This document shows positions 27,171 through 37,093 of a DNA stretch of 64,000 nt, one piece after another. The position numbers and the translations under genes are program-made. Location of the stretch: contig JAHDQE010000044.1 in NCBI GenBank assembly GCA_018433975.1, positions 29,721 through 93,720 of the forward strand, given 5' to 3'. Below the pieces are notes generated by a model that was given only the letters and a program-made list of their open reading frames with translations, made no database searches and was not told the origin of the DNA. The DNA comes from Ornatilinea sp. Its GTDB lineage: Bacteria > Chloroflexota > Anaerolineae > Anaerolineales > Anaerolineaceae. The number at the start of each line of letters is the position of its first letter. The stretch's first letter is position 1.

Positions 27171-28333
27171 GTCTCTCCAAATTAACTATCCTATGTGATT
27201 TAGATGACACCCTGTTGAAGAACGACTTCAACACTTTCCTTCCTGCATACCTCAAAGCCTTCGGTAAAACCGTTAATGCAAGTACCTTGCTTCCGGATAA
27301 CGTCTTCATCCCTAATCTTTTGTCCGGAACAGAAAAAATGATTGCCAACCAATCCCCGACGCATACGCTTCAAGATGTTTTTGATGAGGCTTTTTTCCCG
27401 GCAATAAAACAGAATAAATCAACATTTGAACCGACCATCCATCAATTTTATGATGAAGTTTTTCAAACGCTTCGGTCTTTAACCGCTCCCTTTGCAGAAA
27501 GCAAAAATATCATTGAATACACCCTGAAGAACCATCCTCATACCGTCATTGCTACCAATCCACTCTTCCCTATTACAGCCACCGCGCAGCGCCTGGAGTG
27601 GGCCGGTATACCGATTAACAACTACTCGTATTCACTGGTAACCACCTATGAGTCTTTCCACTTTTCCAAGCCTCACGTTTCTTATTATGCTGAAATCCTG
27701 GGTCAGCTTGGCTGGCCGGATAACCTTGCCGTGATGATCGGAAATGACCTTGAGGAAGATATTCGCCCGGCGTCCATTCTTGGTTTGCCCACCTATTGGA
27801 TCACCACTACGCTGGAAAAGCCCGAGTTCAATCGCCACCCCCTTAGCACACAGGGCGGTCTTAGTGGCGTCGTTCCCTGGTTAGAGAACCTATCAAAAGC
27901 AACAAATGGTTCCTCTCCTTTGCCTGCAAAAAGTTTACCGGCTGTGCTCAGATCCACTCCCGCGGTGATTGACACGTTTATTAATCGAAACAGCACCAAC
28001 GGTACCAATAAACAAACCTTCAAAGACCCAACCGTTGCACGGTTTATCTTTGAATTGGCCCAACACGAGTTAGATCACTTGGCGGATTTACAGGCTTTTC
28101 AAACAAAATCCGGCGTTAACTCTTCTTATGAAACCAGCCTCCAGGCTATTGACCAGGAGGCCGGCAATTTACAAATTTTCTTTGATCAAAGAAAAAACTT
28201 GTTGGCAAAGATTACAAAAATCCTGTCGACACCTGCTTCTTCTGACAATCAGGATTTCCTCGCATTTCTCAAAACAGTTTCTCAAACAGACCAGGACCTG
28301 ATTCGAAGAATTAAAAAGATTCTCCAGAACTGA
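27167..28333 (+). CDS. HAD superfamily hydrolase with C-terminal helical extension
   Basis: The 388-residue protein begins with HAD motif I LCDLDDTLLKN (residues 8-18), followed by a helical cap. Motif II is probably VIATNP, and motif IV is MIGNDLEEDIRPASILGLPTYWI near residue 190. After about residue 240 comes a Ser/Thr/Pro linker and a helical tail (about 285-388) with FELAQHELDHLADLQAF, which is not part of the HAD fold and resembles a dimerisation or binding module. The substrate is unknown. The start is fixed by the ATGA overlap with the Cys-rich gene. It converges with the membrane protein gene at 28335 with only one base between. Confidence 0.82.
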   Translation: MSLSKLTILCDLDDTLLKNDFNTFLPAYLKAFGKTVNASTLLPDNVFIPNLLSGTEKMIANQSPTHTLQDVFDEAFFPAIKQNKSTFEPTIHQFYDEVFQTLRSLTAPFAESKNIIEYTLKNHPHTVIATNPLFPITATAQRLEWAGIPINNYSYSLVTTYESFHFSKPHVSYYAEILGQLGWPDNLAVMIGNDLEEDIRPASILGLPTYWITTTLEKPEFNRHPLSTQGGLSGVVPWLENLSKATNGSSPLPAKSLPAVLRSTPAVIDTFINRNSTNGTNKQTFKDPTVARFIFELAQHELDHLADLQAFQTKSGVNSSYETSLQAIDQEAGNLQIFFDQRKNLLAKITKILSTPASSDNQDFLAFLKTVSQTDQDLIRRIKKILQN

Positions 28334-28334
28334 C

Positions 28335-29303
28335 TCATCCTGATTTGTCAGGAAGTTCCTCGCTGGAATTGGCGGAAGGCAGTTCTTCAGCTGTCGATTT
28401 CGATTCAACCCGGAACACATCCAGAATCCTTCGCACAATTTCATACACCACATTCTGTTTAAACCCGGTAATCCAGGCAAACAAATAAATGACCACCGGA
28501 GATTGAATACTATCCACATCTCCTCCGGCAGTCAGCGAAAAGAAACCGGCCTGAAAAACCAGAAAAGTGAATGCTCCAAGCCCCACCCCCAGTATCGGCG
28601 TAGTGATGTACCACATCCAATACTGGCTGTCAAAATCCTGCTCATCTGCTGTGTGTTTCCACAAAGCATACAACCCGCCGACCACGCCCCCCATTCCTCC
28701 CCACAAAAGAGCGTTAGCCAGATGAGAGAACTGCACCGCACCCGTCGTAGCTGGAAGCGCAAAGATGTATCCATTCGAGAACAGACTGGTCTGGAAGATC
28801 CCCACGCCCATCACCACTAACCAAATCACTTCATAAAATAGAAGCCAGGGGGCAAACTTCCTGGTGGCAACGCGAACCCGTTGGTTAAATGCAATCCGGT
28901 GCTCAACCTCACTCAGGTATCGATCCGCCTCCTCGATATTCTCTTTTCCGGACAGCAAATAGTTCCTTGCCTGTTGAAGTTTTTCCTGCAAAATATTTGC
29001 CAACTTTAAATTATTGACCTGTTCATTGATCCCTTGTTGGGCAGCTTCTAACCTCTTCCAAAAATTTCGGATATACTGCTGGCTGACCAATAAATTAATG
29101 ACTTCTTCGTTTGGCGGCAGATTTAATTGTTCCGGCAAGGGAACATCCTCTTCCGGTACACCCACCAACCCCATGGCTTCAATTTTTTCCTCAACCGGCT
29201 CAACAGCCCCCATGGGGCGGTCCCCCTCCTCACCGCGCAGTTCTTCTATAAGTGAATCCTCTGACAAGACCTTATTCTCTGGAGAAAGTTCCTCAACTCC
29301 CAT
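28335..29303 (-). CDS. Hypothetical membrane protein with N-terminal coiled coil
   Basis: A 322-residue protein with an acidic, disordered-looking N-terminus (1-70), then a helical coiled-coil region (about 75-145, with QQGINEQVNNLKLANILQEKL). Four hydrophobic segments follow near 150-172, 185-215, 230-260 and 268-285, then an acidic Ser-rich tail. I do not recognise a family and see no catalytic motif. GGAGGG precedes the ATG. Upstream on the minus strand TTGAAA and TAAATA are 16 bases apart and may be its promoter, although read-through from pheA is also possible. Confidence 0.8.
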   Translation of the reverse strand: MGVEELSPENKVLSEDSLIEELRGEEGDRPMGAVEPVEEKIEAMGLVGVPEEDVPLPEQLNLPPNEEVINLLVSQQYIRNFWKRLEAAQQGINEQVNNLKLANILQEKLQQARNYLLSGKENIEEADRYLSEVEHRIAFNQRVRVATRKFAPWLLFYEVIWLVVMGVGIFQTSLFSNGYIFALPATTGAVQFSHLANALLWGGMGGVVGGLYALWKHTADEQDFDSQYWMWYITTPILGVGLGAFTFLVFQAGFFSLTAGGDVDSIQSPVVIYLFAWITGFKQNVVYEIVRRILDVFRVESKSTAEELPSANSSEELPDKSG

Positions 29304-29458
29304 CAGCTTCCCTCCTGCAGATAACCTGCGTAGACCCTATAGTTCATCCAAATGATTATATTTATTATAGAGGATTACGCTTTCAAAAACACGGCCCGCG
29401 CTCATTTTTGTATCACTTATGGAATTACTACAGATTTGGCTGCCGATAAAGAAGCTTT

Positions 29459-30286
29459 TTAAGAGGCAGATAAAATATGCCGGGGGTAAGATCCCAGAAC
29501 ACGCAGCATTGTGGCATATTCCCTTAAATTTTCCAGGGCGCGCATCACAACCGGATTCTCAATCGTGCCTGCCAGGTCAATATAAAATAAATAATCCCAG
29601 GGCTTCTCTACCAACGGACGTGATTCAATTTTGGTCAAATCGATATCCCGCAATGCAAATGTACTGAGTGCTTTGAAAAGCGCTCCCGGCTGGTTGCTCA
29701 GAGAAAAGACCAGCGTGGTCTTAGCATTTTTTTCAACAACCACGGGCTGGCGTTTAATGACCAGGAAGCGCGTGTAATTAGAAGGATCATCCTCTATTCC
29801 TTCTGCAAGAATTTCCATCCCGTAGAGTTCAGCAGCCCGCCGAGAAGCAATTGCCGCCACGGTAGTATCTTTTGCACTTGCCATCAGTTTCACCGCCCCG
29901 GCCGTATCATATACCGGCTCTGAGGTTGCAATTTCAAATTCTTTAATGCTGTTTCGGCATTGGTTCAACGCCTGTGGGTGGCTGATGACACGTCGTATTT
30001 CGGTAATCTTCGTGCCGGGCAGCGCAATCAAACAATGGCGCACTCGAAGATAATACTCACCCGTTATATATAATTCGTTTTCGGCCAACAAATCATAATT
30101 TTGATGAATACTACCCGCCCTGGAATTCTCAATGGGAATAAAACCAGCCTCACATTGTTGTGAGTTCACCGCCTGAAAGACTCTATCGAAACTTTCCTGT
30201 GCCAAAGTGGTAATCTCTGGGCCAAAATATTCTATGGCGCCTGCTTCTGAGAAGGCTCCCGATTCACCTTGATAAGCTACACGCAT
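29459..30286 (-). CDS. pheA: Prephenate dehydratase with ACT domain
   Basis: The 275-residue enzyme converts prephenate to phenylpyruvate. It has VAYQGESGAFSE at the N-terminus, the catalytic-region NYTRFLVI, and a C-terminal ACT domain (about 195-270) with LSNQPGALFKALSTFALRDIDLTKIESRP, whose ESRP motif is the phenylalanine-binding element of feedback-inhibited enzymes. It is monofunctional, because chorismate mutase is a separate gene (aroH) here. The second ATG, at 30286, has better spacing from AGGAG than the first. It is the last gene of the aromatic operon. Confidence 0.96.
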   Translation of the reverse strand: MRVAYQGESGAFSEAGAIEYFGPEITTLAQESFDRVFQAVNSQQCEAGFIPIENSRAGSIHQNYDLLAENELYITGEYYLRVRHCLIALPGTKITEIRRVISHPQALNQCRNSIKEFEIATSEPVYDTAGAVKLMASAKDTTVAAIASRRAAELYGMEILAEGIEDDPSNYTRFLVIKRQPVVVEKNAKTTLVFSLSNQPGALFKALSTFALRDIDLTKIESRPLVEKPWDYLFYIDLAGTIENPVVMRALENLREYATMLRVLGSYPRHILSAS

Positions 30287-30297
30287 CATTTCTCCTT

Positions 30298-30741
30298 TTA
30301 TTTGGGTTCAGCAAGATAACGAACCAGGGCTTCTAGCCCGAGTAAATAAGAACGCCAACCAAATCCCGCCACCGTACCAATACACACGGGAGCAGTCAAT
30401 GATACCTGCCGAAATTCTTCACGAGCCTGAATATTCGACAGGTGTACCTCTACCACGGGAATCGTTATTGCAGCAATTGCATCCCGTAAAGCCACCGATG
30501 TATGAGTATATCCACCCGGATTGAACACAACTCCGTCAGCCCACTCCTGTGCCTGATGCAATTGATCAATCAGTCCTCCCTCATGGTTGGATTGAAAAGT
30601 GCGAACTTCCACATTCAAAGCCTGTCCTGCCTCTACCATACGATGATTGAGGTCATCAAAAGTCATCTTCCCATAAATTCCCGGTTCACGGCTTCCCAGT
30701 AAATTTAAGTTTGGGCCGTGCAGAACCAAAATCGACTGCAT
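30298..30741 (-). CDS. aroQ: Type II 3-dehydroquinate dehydratase
   Basis: The 147-residue protein opens with [20 protein letters not shown], the type II signature with its catalytic tyrosine, and later shows [17 protein letters not shown] and [15 protein letters not shown]. It dehydrates 3-dehydroquinate to 3-dehydroshikimate. It lies 34 bases after the fused aroKB gene and 11 bases before pheA. Confidence 0.97.
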   Translation of the reverse strand: MQSILVLHGPNLNLLGSREPGIYGKMTFDDLNHRMVEAGQALNVEVRTFQSNHEGGLIDQLHQAQEWADGVVFNPGGYTHTSVALRDAIAAITIPVVEVHLSNIQAREEFRQVSLTAPVCIGTVAGFGWRSYLLGLEALVRYLAEPK

Positions 30742-30775
30742 ACTTCCTCCATTTTATAAAGAAAATTTTTAAACG

Positions 30776-32332
30776 CTACATTTTAAGCAGCAGTTCCTCC
30801 CAGTTGGGAATATCAACGGCAGGGATCGTTTCTCCAAGTCCTGTAGGGATCGCAAATTGAACCTTACCTTTGGAGCGCTTCTTATCCATTTTCATTCCAC
30901 GGATGATTTCTCTCCGATCCAGATTTTGAGGAATATCCGTGGGTAGCCCCAAAGCGGAAAGATTTTTCTTAAGCTGGTCCGAAAGTCCGGGTTGGATAAT
31001 TCCACACATTTCAGCAAGGTGGGTTTCAACCACCAGCCCAATTGCCACCGCTTCACCATGAGAGATTTGGTACGTCGAGGCCAGCTCTACACCATGTCCA
31101 ATCGTATGCCCCAGGTTGAGCACCTTGCGCAGGCCTTTCTCATAAGGATCCTGTGTGATAACCCGTGCCTTAACAGCCGTTGCACGCCGTATCACAGTTT
31201 CCGCTTCTTCTCTGATGGCCGGCAGCCCCTGCCCGCACCATTCAAACAAAACCGGATCACCGATCACGCCATGTTTAAAGGCTTCCGCCAGACCGGCCCG
31301 CCATTCTCTATCCGGCAGCGTCTTCAGCAACTCCGGATCTGCCAGCACCAGTCGCGGAGCATGAAATGCCCCGATTAAATTTTTCCCTTTAGAAAGGTTG
31401 GCCCCTGTTTTGCCCCCCAGGCTGGAATCCACCATTGCCAGTACCGAAGTCGGAATATTGATCCAATCCACGCCGCGCAGAAAAGTAGCCGCAGCGAACC
31501 CGGCTAAATCCCCCACCACGCCGCCCCCCATTGCAATTACAATTCCTTTCCGGTCCAATTTTGCCTCTGAGAAAGCTTCCCACAACTGAACGACTGTTTC
31601 AATATGCTTGTTAGTCTCGCCCGGCTCAATCCGCACCTCGCTGGCGGCAATTCCATCCGCTCTCAGTCCATCCAGAAGCCGGTTGGAATAATAACGGCCT
31701 ACATTTTTGTCCGTGACCAGAACAGCCGGACGGTCCAAGCCGCGTTCCTTCAGTAGTTTGCCCAATTCAGACAATTCTCCCGATTGAATCAAAACATCAT
31801 AAGCCTGCCCCATCCCGGCTACATGGAAAACTCCGGTCAGGATTTGTATCTGATAAGAGATTTCTTCCGGGGAAATTTTTTCAACTTCCACTGAATTCTC
31901 AAAGGACGCATAATGCTCTTCCCGGTCAGCCAATAATTTCACCAATTTCTGCCGGGCATTTCCATCCAACAAGGGCCGTTGAATAGAATCCCCTTCAAGT
32001 CTTTCCAGAAGAGTCTCAATCGGGGCACGCAGGCAAACGACCGCACCCTGTCGTTCTGCCAGTTCTCGATTCTCGGTATCCAGCAGCGCCCCTCCTCCAA
32101 GGGCGATCACATAAGACCCTGATAAATTCGAACAAGCTTGTTCAAGCATCTCTCGTTCTAATTTCCGAAACGCAGATTCACCGGATTTCGCAAAGATCTC
32201 GGGAATCATCATACCGGAATGTTCTTCAATTCGTTCATCTAAATCGATAAATTCTCTGTCCAGCTCTTCTGCAAGCCTTTTGCCGGCAGTGGTCTTTCCA
32301 CTTCCGGGAGGTCCATAAATAAACAATTTCAT
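30776..32332 (-). CDS. aroKB: Fused shikimate kinase and 3-dehydroquinate synthase
   Basis: The 518-residue protein joins two pathway enzymes. Residues 1-165 are shikimate kinase: Walker A GPPGSGKT (7-14), FIDLDERIEEHSG, and RPLLDG. Residues about 185-518 are 3-dehydroquinate synthase, with the NAD-binding GGGVVGDLAGFAAATFLRGV, PTSVLAMVDSSLGGKTG, and the metal ligand region KVLNLGHTIGHGVE. Both active sites look intact. The start at 32332 follows GGAAGG and is 21 codons inside the longest frame, giving a 22-base gap after aroC. The two reactions are not consecutive, so the fusion may serve co-expression more than channelling. Confidence 0.95.
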   Translation of the reverse strand: MKLFIYGPPGSGKTTAGKRLAEELDREFIDLDERIEEHSGMMIPEIFAKSGESAFRKLEREMLEQACSNLSGSYVIALGGGALLDTENRELAERQGAVVCLRAPIETLLERLEGDSIQRPLLDGNARQKLVKLLADREEHYASFENSVEVEKISPEEISYQIQILTGVFHVAGMGQAYDVLIQSGELSELGKLLKERGLDRPAVLVTDKNVGRYYSNRLLDGLRADGIAASEVRIEPGETNKHIETVVQLWEAFSEAKLDRKGIVIAMGGGVVGDLAGFAAATFLRGVDWINIPTSVLAMVDSSLGGKTGANLSKGKNLIGAFHAPRLVLADPELLKTLPDREWRAGLAEAFKHGVIGDPVLFEWCGQGLPAIREEAETVIRRATAVKARVITQDPYEKGLRKVLNLGHTIGHGVELASTYQISHGEAVAIGLVVETHLAEMCGIIQPGLSDQLKKNLSALGLPTDIPQNLDRREIIRGMKMDKKRSKGKVQFAIPTGLGETIPAVDIPNWEELLLKM

Positions 32333-32354
32333 TCTTCCCTTCCTGTTCAAGTGT

Positions 32355-33533
32355 TCAATCTTGCTGCGGCCAGTAAAGATGCCCACGGTCTTCAAGCTTG
32401 AGATCTGAAAGATTCTGTTGGCGCAAACTCAAAAAACGAGTTCGAATTTCCTGCATGGAATCACCTCCTAGCTTTTCCAATAAAGCATCAGCCAGGACAA
32501 AAGCTACCATAGCTTCCACCACCGGGACGGCACGCGGCACAGGGCAAAAATCGGATCGTTCATATTCCGTCTGGCTTTCCGCACCGGAAGCCAGGTCAAC
32601 GGATTGCTGGGGTGTCAGAGTGGACGCAATGGGTTTCATGGCTGCCCTCAGGATCACCGGCTGCCCGTTGCTAATACCACCTTCAATCCCTCCGGCGCGA
32701 TTCGTGGGTCTGATCAAATCTTCTCCCTCTAAAAGCACCGCATCATGTGCCTGCGTACCCGGCAATCGCGTATTTTGAAATGCCGGACCAATTTCAACAC
32801 CCTTTATAGCCGGAATGCTCAACGCGGCTGCTCCCAATCTGGCGTCCAGACGACGATCCCAATGGACGTAGGAGCCCAATCCGGCCGGCAATCCATGCGC
32901 TACCACTTCAATGACTCCACCGAGGGTGTCCCTGGCCTGCATAATCTCCTGCACCCGCTTTCTCATGTCTTCAGCCGCCCCCGGTTCCGGGCAGCGCACC
33001 TCTGACTTTTCGGCTTCCTGAATTCGTTCTTCAAGCGACAACCCGGAGAGATCTGCTTCCACCTCACCAAGAGAACACACGTATCCCCCTACCTGAATGC
33101 CAAACTGATTGAGAAAATGACGGCAGACCGCCCCCACCGCTACCCTGGCTGCCGTCTCCCTGGCAGAAGCGCGCTCCAGAGCCGGGCGCAAATCAGAAAA
33201 TCCATATTTCGACGCACCGCTCAAGTCAGCATGTCCGGGTCTGGGACGCGTAAAAGAGTCAATTTCTTTTCCCAACCAGCGGGAATGATTGAGATTTTCA
33301 ATTTGAATCGCCACAGGAGAGCCAATTGTCACCCCCTCCATAACGCCACTCAATATCTTTCCACGGTCACGTTCCAGCTTCATCCGCGGGCCACTTCCAA
33401 CGCCCCGCTGGCGCCTTTCGAGCTGCTGATTGATAACCTCTTCGTTCAACGGCAGTCCGGCCGGCAACCCCTCTAAAATTGCTACCAAGCTCGGCCCATG
33501 GGATTCTCCCGCAGTTAAAAACCTTAACCTCAT
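32355..33533 (-). CDS. aroC: Chorismate synthase
   Basis: The 392-residue FMN-dependent enzyme has GESHGPSLVAILEGLPAGL at the N-terminus, RPGHADLSGASKYGFSDLRPALERASARETAARVAVGAV in the centre, and IEGGISNGQPVILRAAMKPI further on, all family hallmarks. It makes chorismate from EPSP. GAGGTGG precedes the ATG. It lies 40 bases after aroE and 22 bases before aroKB. Confidence 0.97.
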   Translation of the reverse strand: MRLRFLTAGESHGPSLVAILEGLPAGLPLNEEVINQQLERRQRGVGSGPRMKLERDRGKILSGVMEGVTIGSPVAIQIENLNHSRWLGKEIDSFTRPRPGHADLSGASKYGFSDLRPALERASARETAARVAVGAVCRHFLNQFGIQVGGYVCSLGEVEADLSGLSLEERIQEAEKSEVRCPEPGAAEDMRKRVQEIMQARDTLGGVIEVVAHGLPAGLGSYVHWDRRLDARLGAAALSIPAIKGVEIGPAFQNTRLPGTQAHDAVLLEGEDLIRPTNRAGGIEGGISNGQPVILRAAMKPIASTLTPQQSVDLASGAESQTEYERSDFCPVPRAVPVVEAMVAFVLADALLEKLGGDSMQEIRTRFLSLRQQNLSDLKLEDRGHLYWPQQD

Positions 33534-33573
33534 TATTCCACCTCGCTTATTCCAGCGTATCTCTTATGATTCG

Positions 33574-34443
33574 TTATCTGCCCAAACGGTTTTCCACAAC
33601 CATTTGCATTTCACCTATTGGGGCGGAGATACCCGTCCAACACTCAAATGACAGAGCAGCCTGATGTACCAGCATTCCCAATCCCGAAACCGCAGTTAAT
33701 CCGGCATATTGTGCATCCAAGATGAACTTGGTCTTTTGGGGATTGTAGACCGTATCATATATTATCGCGTGTTCCGGAAAGTGCACATTCTCTGGCCATG
33801 GAGAAGCATGCACATCAGGGAACATTCCAACCGGAGTGGTGTTCACAACCAGGTCCACCTTATCCAACAGCGGAATCAAGGAGCCCGTATCCAGAGAGAT
33901 TGCATGGAGCAAAACATTATCAGCAAGTTTTTGTTGATAATGAGCCACCACTTCTTCCGCCTGAACTTTCCGCCGCGCCGCCAGATAGACTTCACAGCCT
34001 TGTTCCAGCAGGCCATATACGACTGCTCTTGCTGCCCCACCGGCCCCCAGGACGATAGCTTTTTGTGGGACCAATGACGTTATATTCGTCAGATCCGCAA
34101 TAAACCCTGAAGAATCGGTGTTTTCTCCAACCAAGAATGAACCATCTCGATAAATCGTATTAACCGCCCCCATATTTTCAGCTCGCAAGGTCAAACGATC
34201 AAGGAATGGAATAACCGACTGCTTATGAGGAATGGTAACATTTAGACCATCTAATTCCCCGGATCGCAAAGCAGTCGATAATACCTTGAAGATTTTTTCT
34301 CCTTCGGGAAAAGGAGATACCGGATACAAACTATACTCTCCCGCCAGCCCAACCCCTTTTAGCGCTGCGGCGTGAATCACGGGTGAAAAACTGTGATTCA
34401 AAGGATATCCTATCAATCCCAGACGAAAAACGCTCTGCGCCAT
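33574..34443 (-). CDS. aroE: Shikimate dehydrogenase
   Basis: The 289-residue protein has the substrate-binding segment GYPLNHSFSPVIHAAAL, the catalytic lysine in NVTIPHKQSVIPFLD, GENTDSSGFIADL with its Asn-Thr-Asp, and the Rossmann motif VLGAGGAARAVVYGL for NADPH. It reduces 3-dehydroshikimate. The start is three bases after the aroA stop codon, indicating tight coupling. Confidence 0.97.
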   Translation of the reverse strand: MAQSVFRLGLIGYPLNHSFSPVIHAAALKGVGLAGEYSLYPVSPFPEGEKIFKVLSTALRSGELDGLNVTIPHKQSVIPFLDRLTLRAENMGAVNTIYRDGSFLVGENTDSSGFIADLTNITSLVPQKAIVLGAGGAARAVVYGLLEQGCEVYLAARRKVQAEEVVAHYQQKLADNVLLHAISLDTGSLIPLLDKVDLVVNTTPVGMFPDVHASPWPENVHFPEHAIIYDTVYNPQKTKFILDAQYAGLTAVSGLGMLVHQAALSFECWTGISAPIGEMQMVVENRLGR

Positions 34444-34446
34444 CTC

Positions 34447-35811
34447 TTACTGCTCCACCAAAATGTTCGCGCCAAGAGATTGCAAAAGCTGCGAAAAACC
34501 CGGGAAAGATTCGGCGACGACATCTGCGTCCATAACTATCACCGGCTCTTCCGCAGCCAATCCGGTTACAGCCAGTGCCATTGCCAGCCTATGATCGCCA
34601 TGAGATTCTACAATCCCACCCCGGATCGGATGACCGCCATGAATCACAAAGCCATCTGCTTTTTCTTCAATTTGAACACCGAGTTTCTGCATTTCAACGC
34701 ACAGCAAAGCAATTCGATCCGACTCTTTATGACGCAGCTCAGTAGCATCCCGTACAACGGTATCGCCTTCCGCAATTGCTGCCGCTGCGGCAAAAACGGG
34801 AAATTCATCAATCATCCTGACGACCTGCTCCCCAAAGACTTCAGTCCCGGCCAGTCCTGATGATTTGATTGTGAGGGTGCCCACCGGTTCCCCACCGATC
34901 TCATGAATGTTTCCTACCTCAAGATCCGCGCCCATCCGGGTCAATACATCCACCAAACCCGTCCGGGTAGGATTGATGCCCACTCCTTTGAGCGTAATTT
35001 GGGAATCCGGCGCAAGCAAAGCAGCCACGATCAGAAATGCTGCGGCCGAGATATCGGCCGGCAATGTCACATCACCCAATGGACGCAAATCCCGGTGCTT
35101 GAGCGGTGTGATATGCGTCTTATAGACGGTTTTCCCGGTATCCGAAATCCGTTGTTGGCTTTCCAATTCAACTCCCATGCTGCCCAACATCCGTTCGGTA
35201 TGGTCGCGAGAAGGACCGGGCTCAATCACCGTGGTTGGCTGGTCAGCAGCCAGAGCGGCAATTAAAATACAGGATTTTACTTGAGCGCTGGCAACGGATA
35301 ATTTATGCTCCATGCCCTGTAGAGGACAGGAAGGATCGCGCTCATCAAGTATCAGCGGAGCCGTTCCTGCATCTGTGGACCGGATAGGCACCCCCATGGC
35401 CTGCAGCGGATTTACAATCCTTCCCATAGGGCGTCGCCGGAGGCCATCTGAACCATCTATCACGGCACCAACTCCTCCTGCCGCCAGTGCTCCCGTCAGC
35501 ATCCGCAGAGTTGTGGCGGAATTTCCACAGTAAAGTGGTTGCTCAGGCTTTTTCAACCCATTCAGTCCTGCTCCACGAACAGAAAGCACCTTATCTTCCA
35601 GACTCCAGGCCACCCCCAATTGCATTAAAGCTTCCAGCATAACCTGCGTTACCCCTGAAACCTGAAAATTTCGAATAACACTGTTGCCGCTGGCCAACGC
35701 AGCGAGCAAAGCCGCACGATGAGATAAAGATTTATCCCCCGGAATTTCTAAACCAGACAAACCATCTATACATCCAATAATCGAAGAGCCTGCTGTAACC
35801 TTTAATTGCAT
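34447..35811 (-). CDS. aroA: EPSP synthase (3-phosphoshikimate 1-carboxyvinyltransferase)
   Basis: The 454-residue protein shows PGDKSLSHRAALLAALA, which contains the catalytic Lys-Ser-His/Arg set, the LYCGNSATTLRMLTGALAA glycine-rich PEP site, and the C-terminal RHKESDRIALL and HGDHRLAMALAV. The PEP-site pattern, with alanine replaced by threonine-leucine-arginine, should be compared with class I and II enzymes before predicting glyphosate sensitivity. It lies 15 bases after tyrA. Confidence 0.97.
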   Translation of the reverse strand: MQLKVTAGSSIIGCIDGLSGLEIPGDKSLSHRAALLAALASGNSVIRNFQVSGVTQVMLEALMQLGVAWSLEDKVLSVRGAGLNGLKKPEQPLYCGNSATTLRMLTGALAAGGVGAVIDGSDGLRRRPMGRIVNPLQAMGVPIRSTDAGTAPLILDERDPSCPLQGMEHKLSVASAQVKSCILIAALAADQPTTVIEPGPSRDHTERMLGSMGVELESQQRISDTGKTVYKTHITPLKHRDLRPLGDVTLPADISAAAFLIVAALLAPDSQITLKGVGINPTRTGLVDVLTRMGADLEVGNIHEIGGEPVGTLTIKSSGLAGTEVFGEQVVRMIDEFPVFAAAAAIAEGDTVVRDATELRHKESDRIALLCVEMQKLGVQIEEKADGFVIHGGHPIRGGIVESHGDHRLAMALAVTGLAAEEPVIVMDADVVAESFPGFSQLLQSLGANILVEQ

Positions 35812-35826
35812 TTACTATCTCCCTTT

Positions 35827-36684
35827 TTAGTGGCTGCCCAACAGAACATTTCGTTGATTGGCGCCCTCTTGCAAAAGCTGCCTGAGTTGAGTTTCACAGC
35901 CGGAATCTAACGCAGCTTCCAACTCCGACAATCGTTGTTGGTAGTCCCGCAACGCAAACAACACATTCTCGCGGTTGGTGAAAAGGATATCCATCATCAT
36001 CTCCATCGATTCCCCTGCCAAACGCGAGGTGCTCTGAAAACCAGGCCCTACCAATGGCGCAGCTTCGGCAGCAACTGAAGCTGCCAGCGTGTTTGCGATC
36101 AAAAAGGGAAGATGACTGGTTGCTGCTGCCCAGCGATCGTGCGTTTCCGCATCTAACCAGAGCGGAACTGCCCCCACTGCGCGGACGAACTCCTCACAAA
36201 CTTGCTTGGCTTTTTCAGATGTGCGCGTTGTTTGAACAAGGGCAAACACCGCATTTTGGTAAATTTCAGGATCGGCATACACGATTGAAGATTTTTCACG
36301 ACCGCACATTGGATGTCCGCCAACCGGATCCAGATTTTCCGGGAGGTGTTCCATAGCAGATACGATTTGTTTCTTTGTCGACCCAAGATCCAGTACAATC
36401 GCCGAACCGGAATAATTGGTTAATAACTTTTGAAGCTGTCCTAGAATGCCACGCACGGGTGCTGCCAGAATAATCAGATCACCTTTGCCCAGGCGGTCTT
36501 CAGGGCGGGTAGATACTTCATCCACAACGCTCATTTTCAACGCCAGAGCGGCAACATCCGGATCGGGGTCAATTCCAATCACTCCTGCACATTTATCACG
36601 GAGCGCCAATGCCAGTGAGCCGCCCATCAAACCCAAACCCCAAACAACAACACGTGCGCGGCCTAAAAAGTCAGCCTCATCCAT
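35827..36684 (-). CDS. tyrA: Prephenate dehydrogenase
   Basis: The 285-residue enzyme makes 4-hydroxyphenylpyruvate from prephenate. It has the Rossmann motif VVWGLGLMGGSLALALRDK, VDPVGGHPMCGREKSS with its substrate-binding histidine, and ATSHLPFLIANTLA further on. It has no ACT domain, so tyrosine feedback may act elsewhere in the pathway. The start at 36684 is one base after the aroH stop, with AAGGAGA inside the end of aroH. Confidence 0.94.
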   Translation of the reverse strand: MDEADFLGRARVVVWGLGLMGGSLALALRDKCAGVIGIDPDPDVAALALKMSVVDEVSTRPEDRLGKGDLIILAAPVRGILGQLQKLLTNYSGSAIVLDLGSTKKQIVSAMEHLPENLDPVGGHPMCGREKSSIVYADPEIYQNAVFALVQTTRTSEKAKQVCEEFVRAVGAVPLWLDAETHDRWAAATSHLPFLIANTLAASVAAEAAPLVGPGFQSTSRLAGESMEMMMDILFTNRENVLFALRDYQQRLSELEAALDSGCETQLRQLLQEGANQRNVLLGSH

Positions 36685-36685
36685 A

Positions 36686-37072
36686 TTACTCTCTTTCTCC
36701 TTGAATGTCTGCCACCAAATCAGGGCGTAACCTTTTAGCTTCACCCAGATAAATGTGATGGATCGCTTCAGACGGCAAGTCTGTGTTCCAATGAAGCAGT
36801 ACCCGGATACATCTTTCTAAACCACCTGCCACGGGAATTTCCATTGAACACATCAAGGGGACCCATTTCCACCCCAATTGTCTGGCCGCTTTGGCCGGGT
36901 GGACTGCTGTAAGGTCCGGCGTTGTTGTGAACCAGGCACTGGCAAGATCTTCAATTTTTATTTTTGGGTTAGCTTCCAAAATTGCTTCCAGCAAATTCCG
37001 TGTTGCCGAAAGTATTGCACCTTCCTCATTCATATCCACCGAAGTTGCTCCGCGCACACCTCGCACCATCAT
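36686..37072 (-). CDS. aroH: AroH-type chorismate mutase
   Basis: The 128-residue protein matches the monofunctional Bacillus-type chorismate mutase: [18 protein letters not shown] at the N-terminus with the active-site arginine, [16 protein letters not shown], and [16 protein letters not shown] with a second active-site arginine. It converts chorismate to prephenate for both tyrA and pheA. GGGAGG precedes the ATG. It lies 21 bases after aroF. Confidence 0.96.
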   Translation of the reverse strand: MMVRGVRGATSVDMNEEGAILSATRNLLEAILEANPKIKIEDLASAWFTTTPDLTAVHPAKAARQLGWKWVPLMCSMEIPVAGGLERCIRVLLHWNTDLPSEAIHHIYLGEAKRLRPDLVADIQGERE

Positions 37073-37093
37073 GCTATATCCTCCCTGAAACCA

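Noticed and set aside
32333..32395. N-terminal extension of the AroK-AroB fusion
   Set aside because: The extra 21 residues precede the shikimate kinase P-loop, overlap the end of aroC and lack a ribosome site. The start behind GGAAGG at 32332 fits the family.
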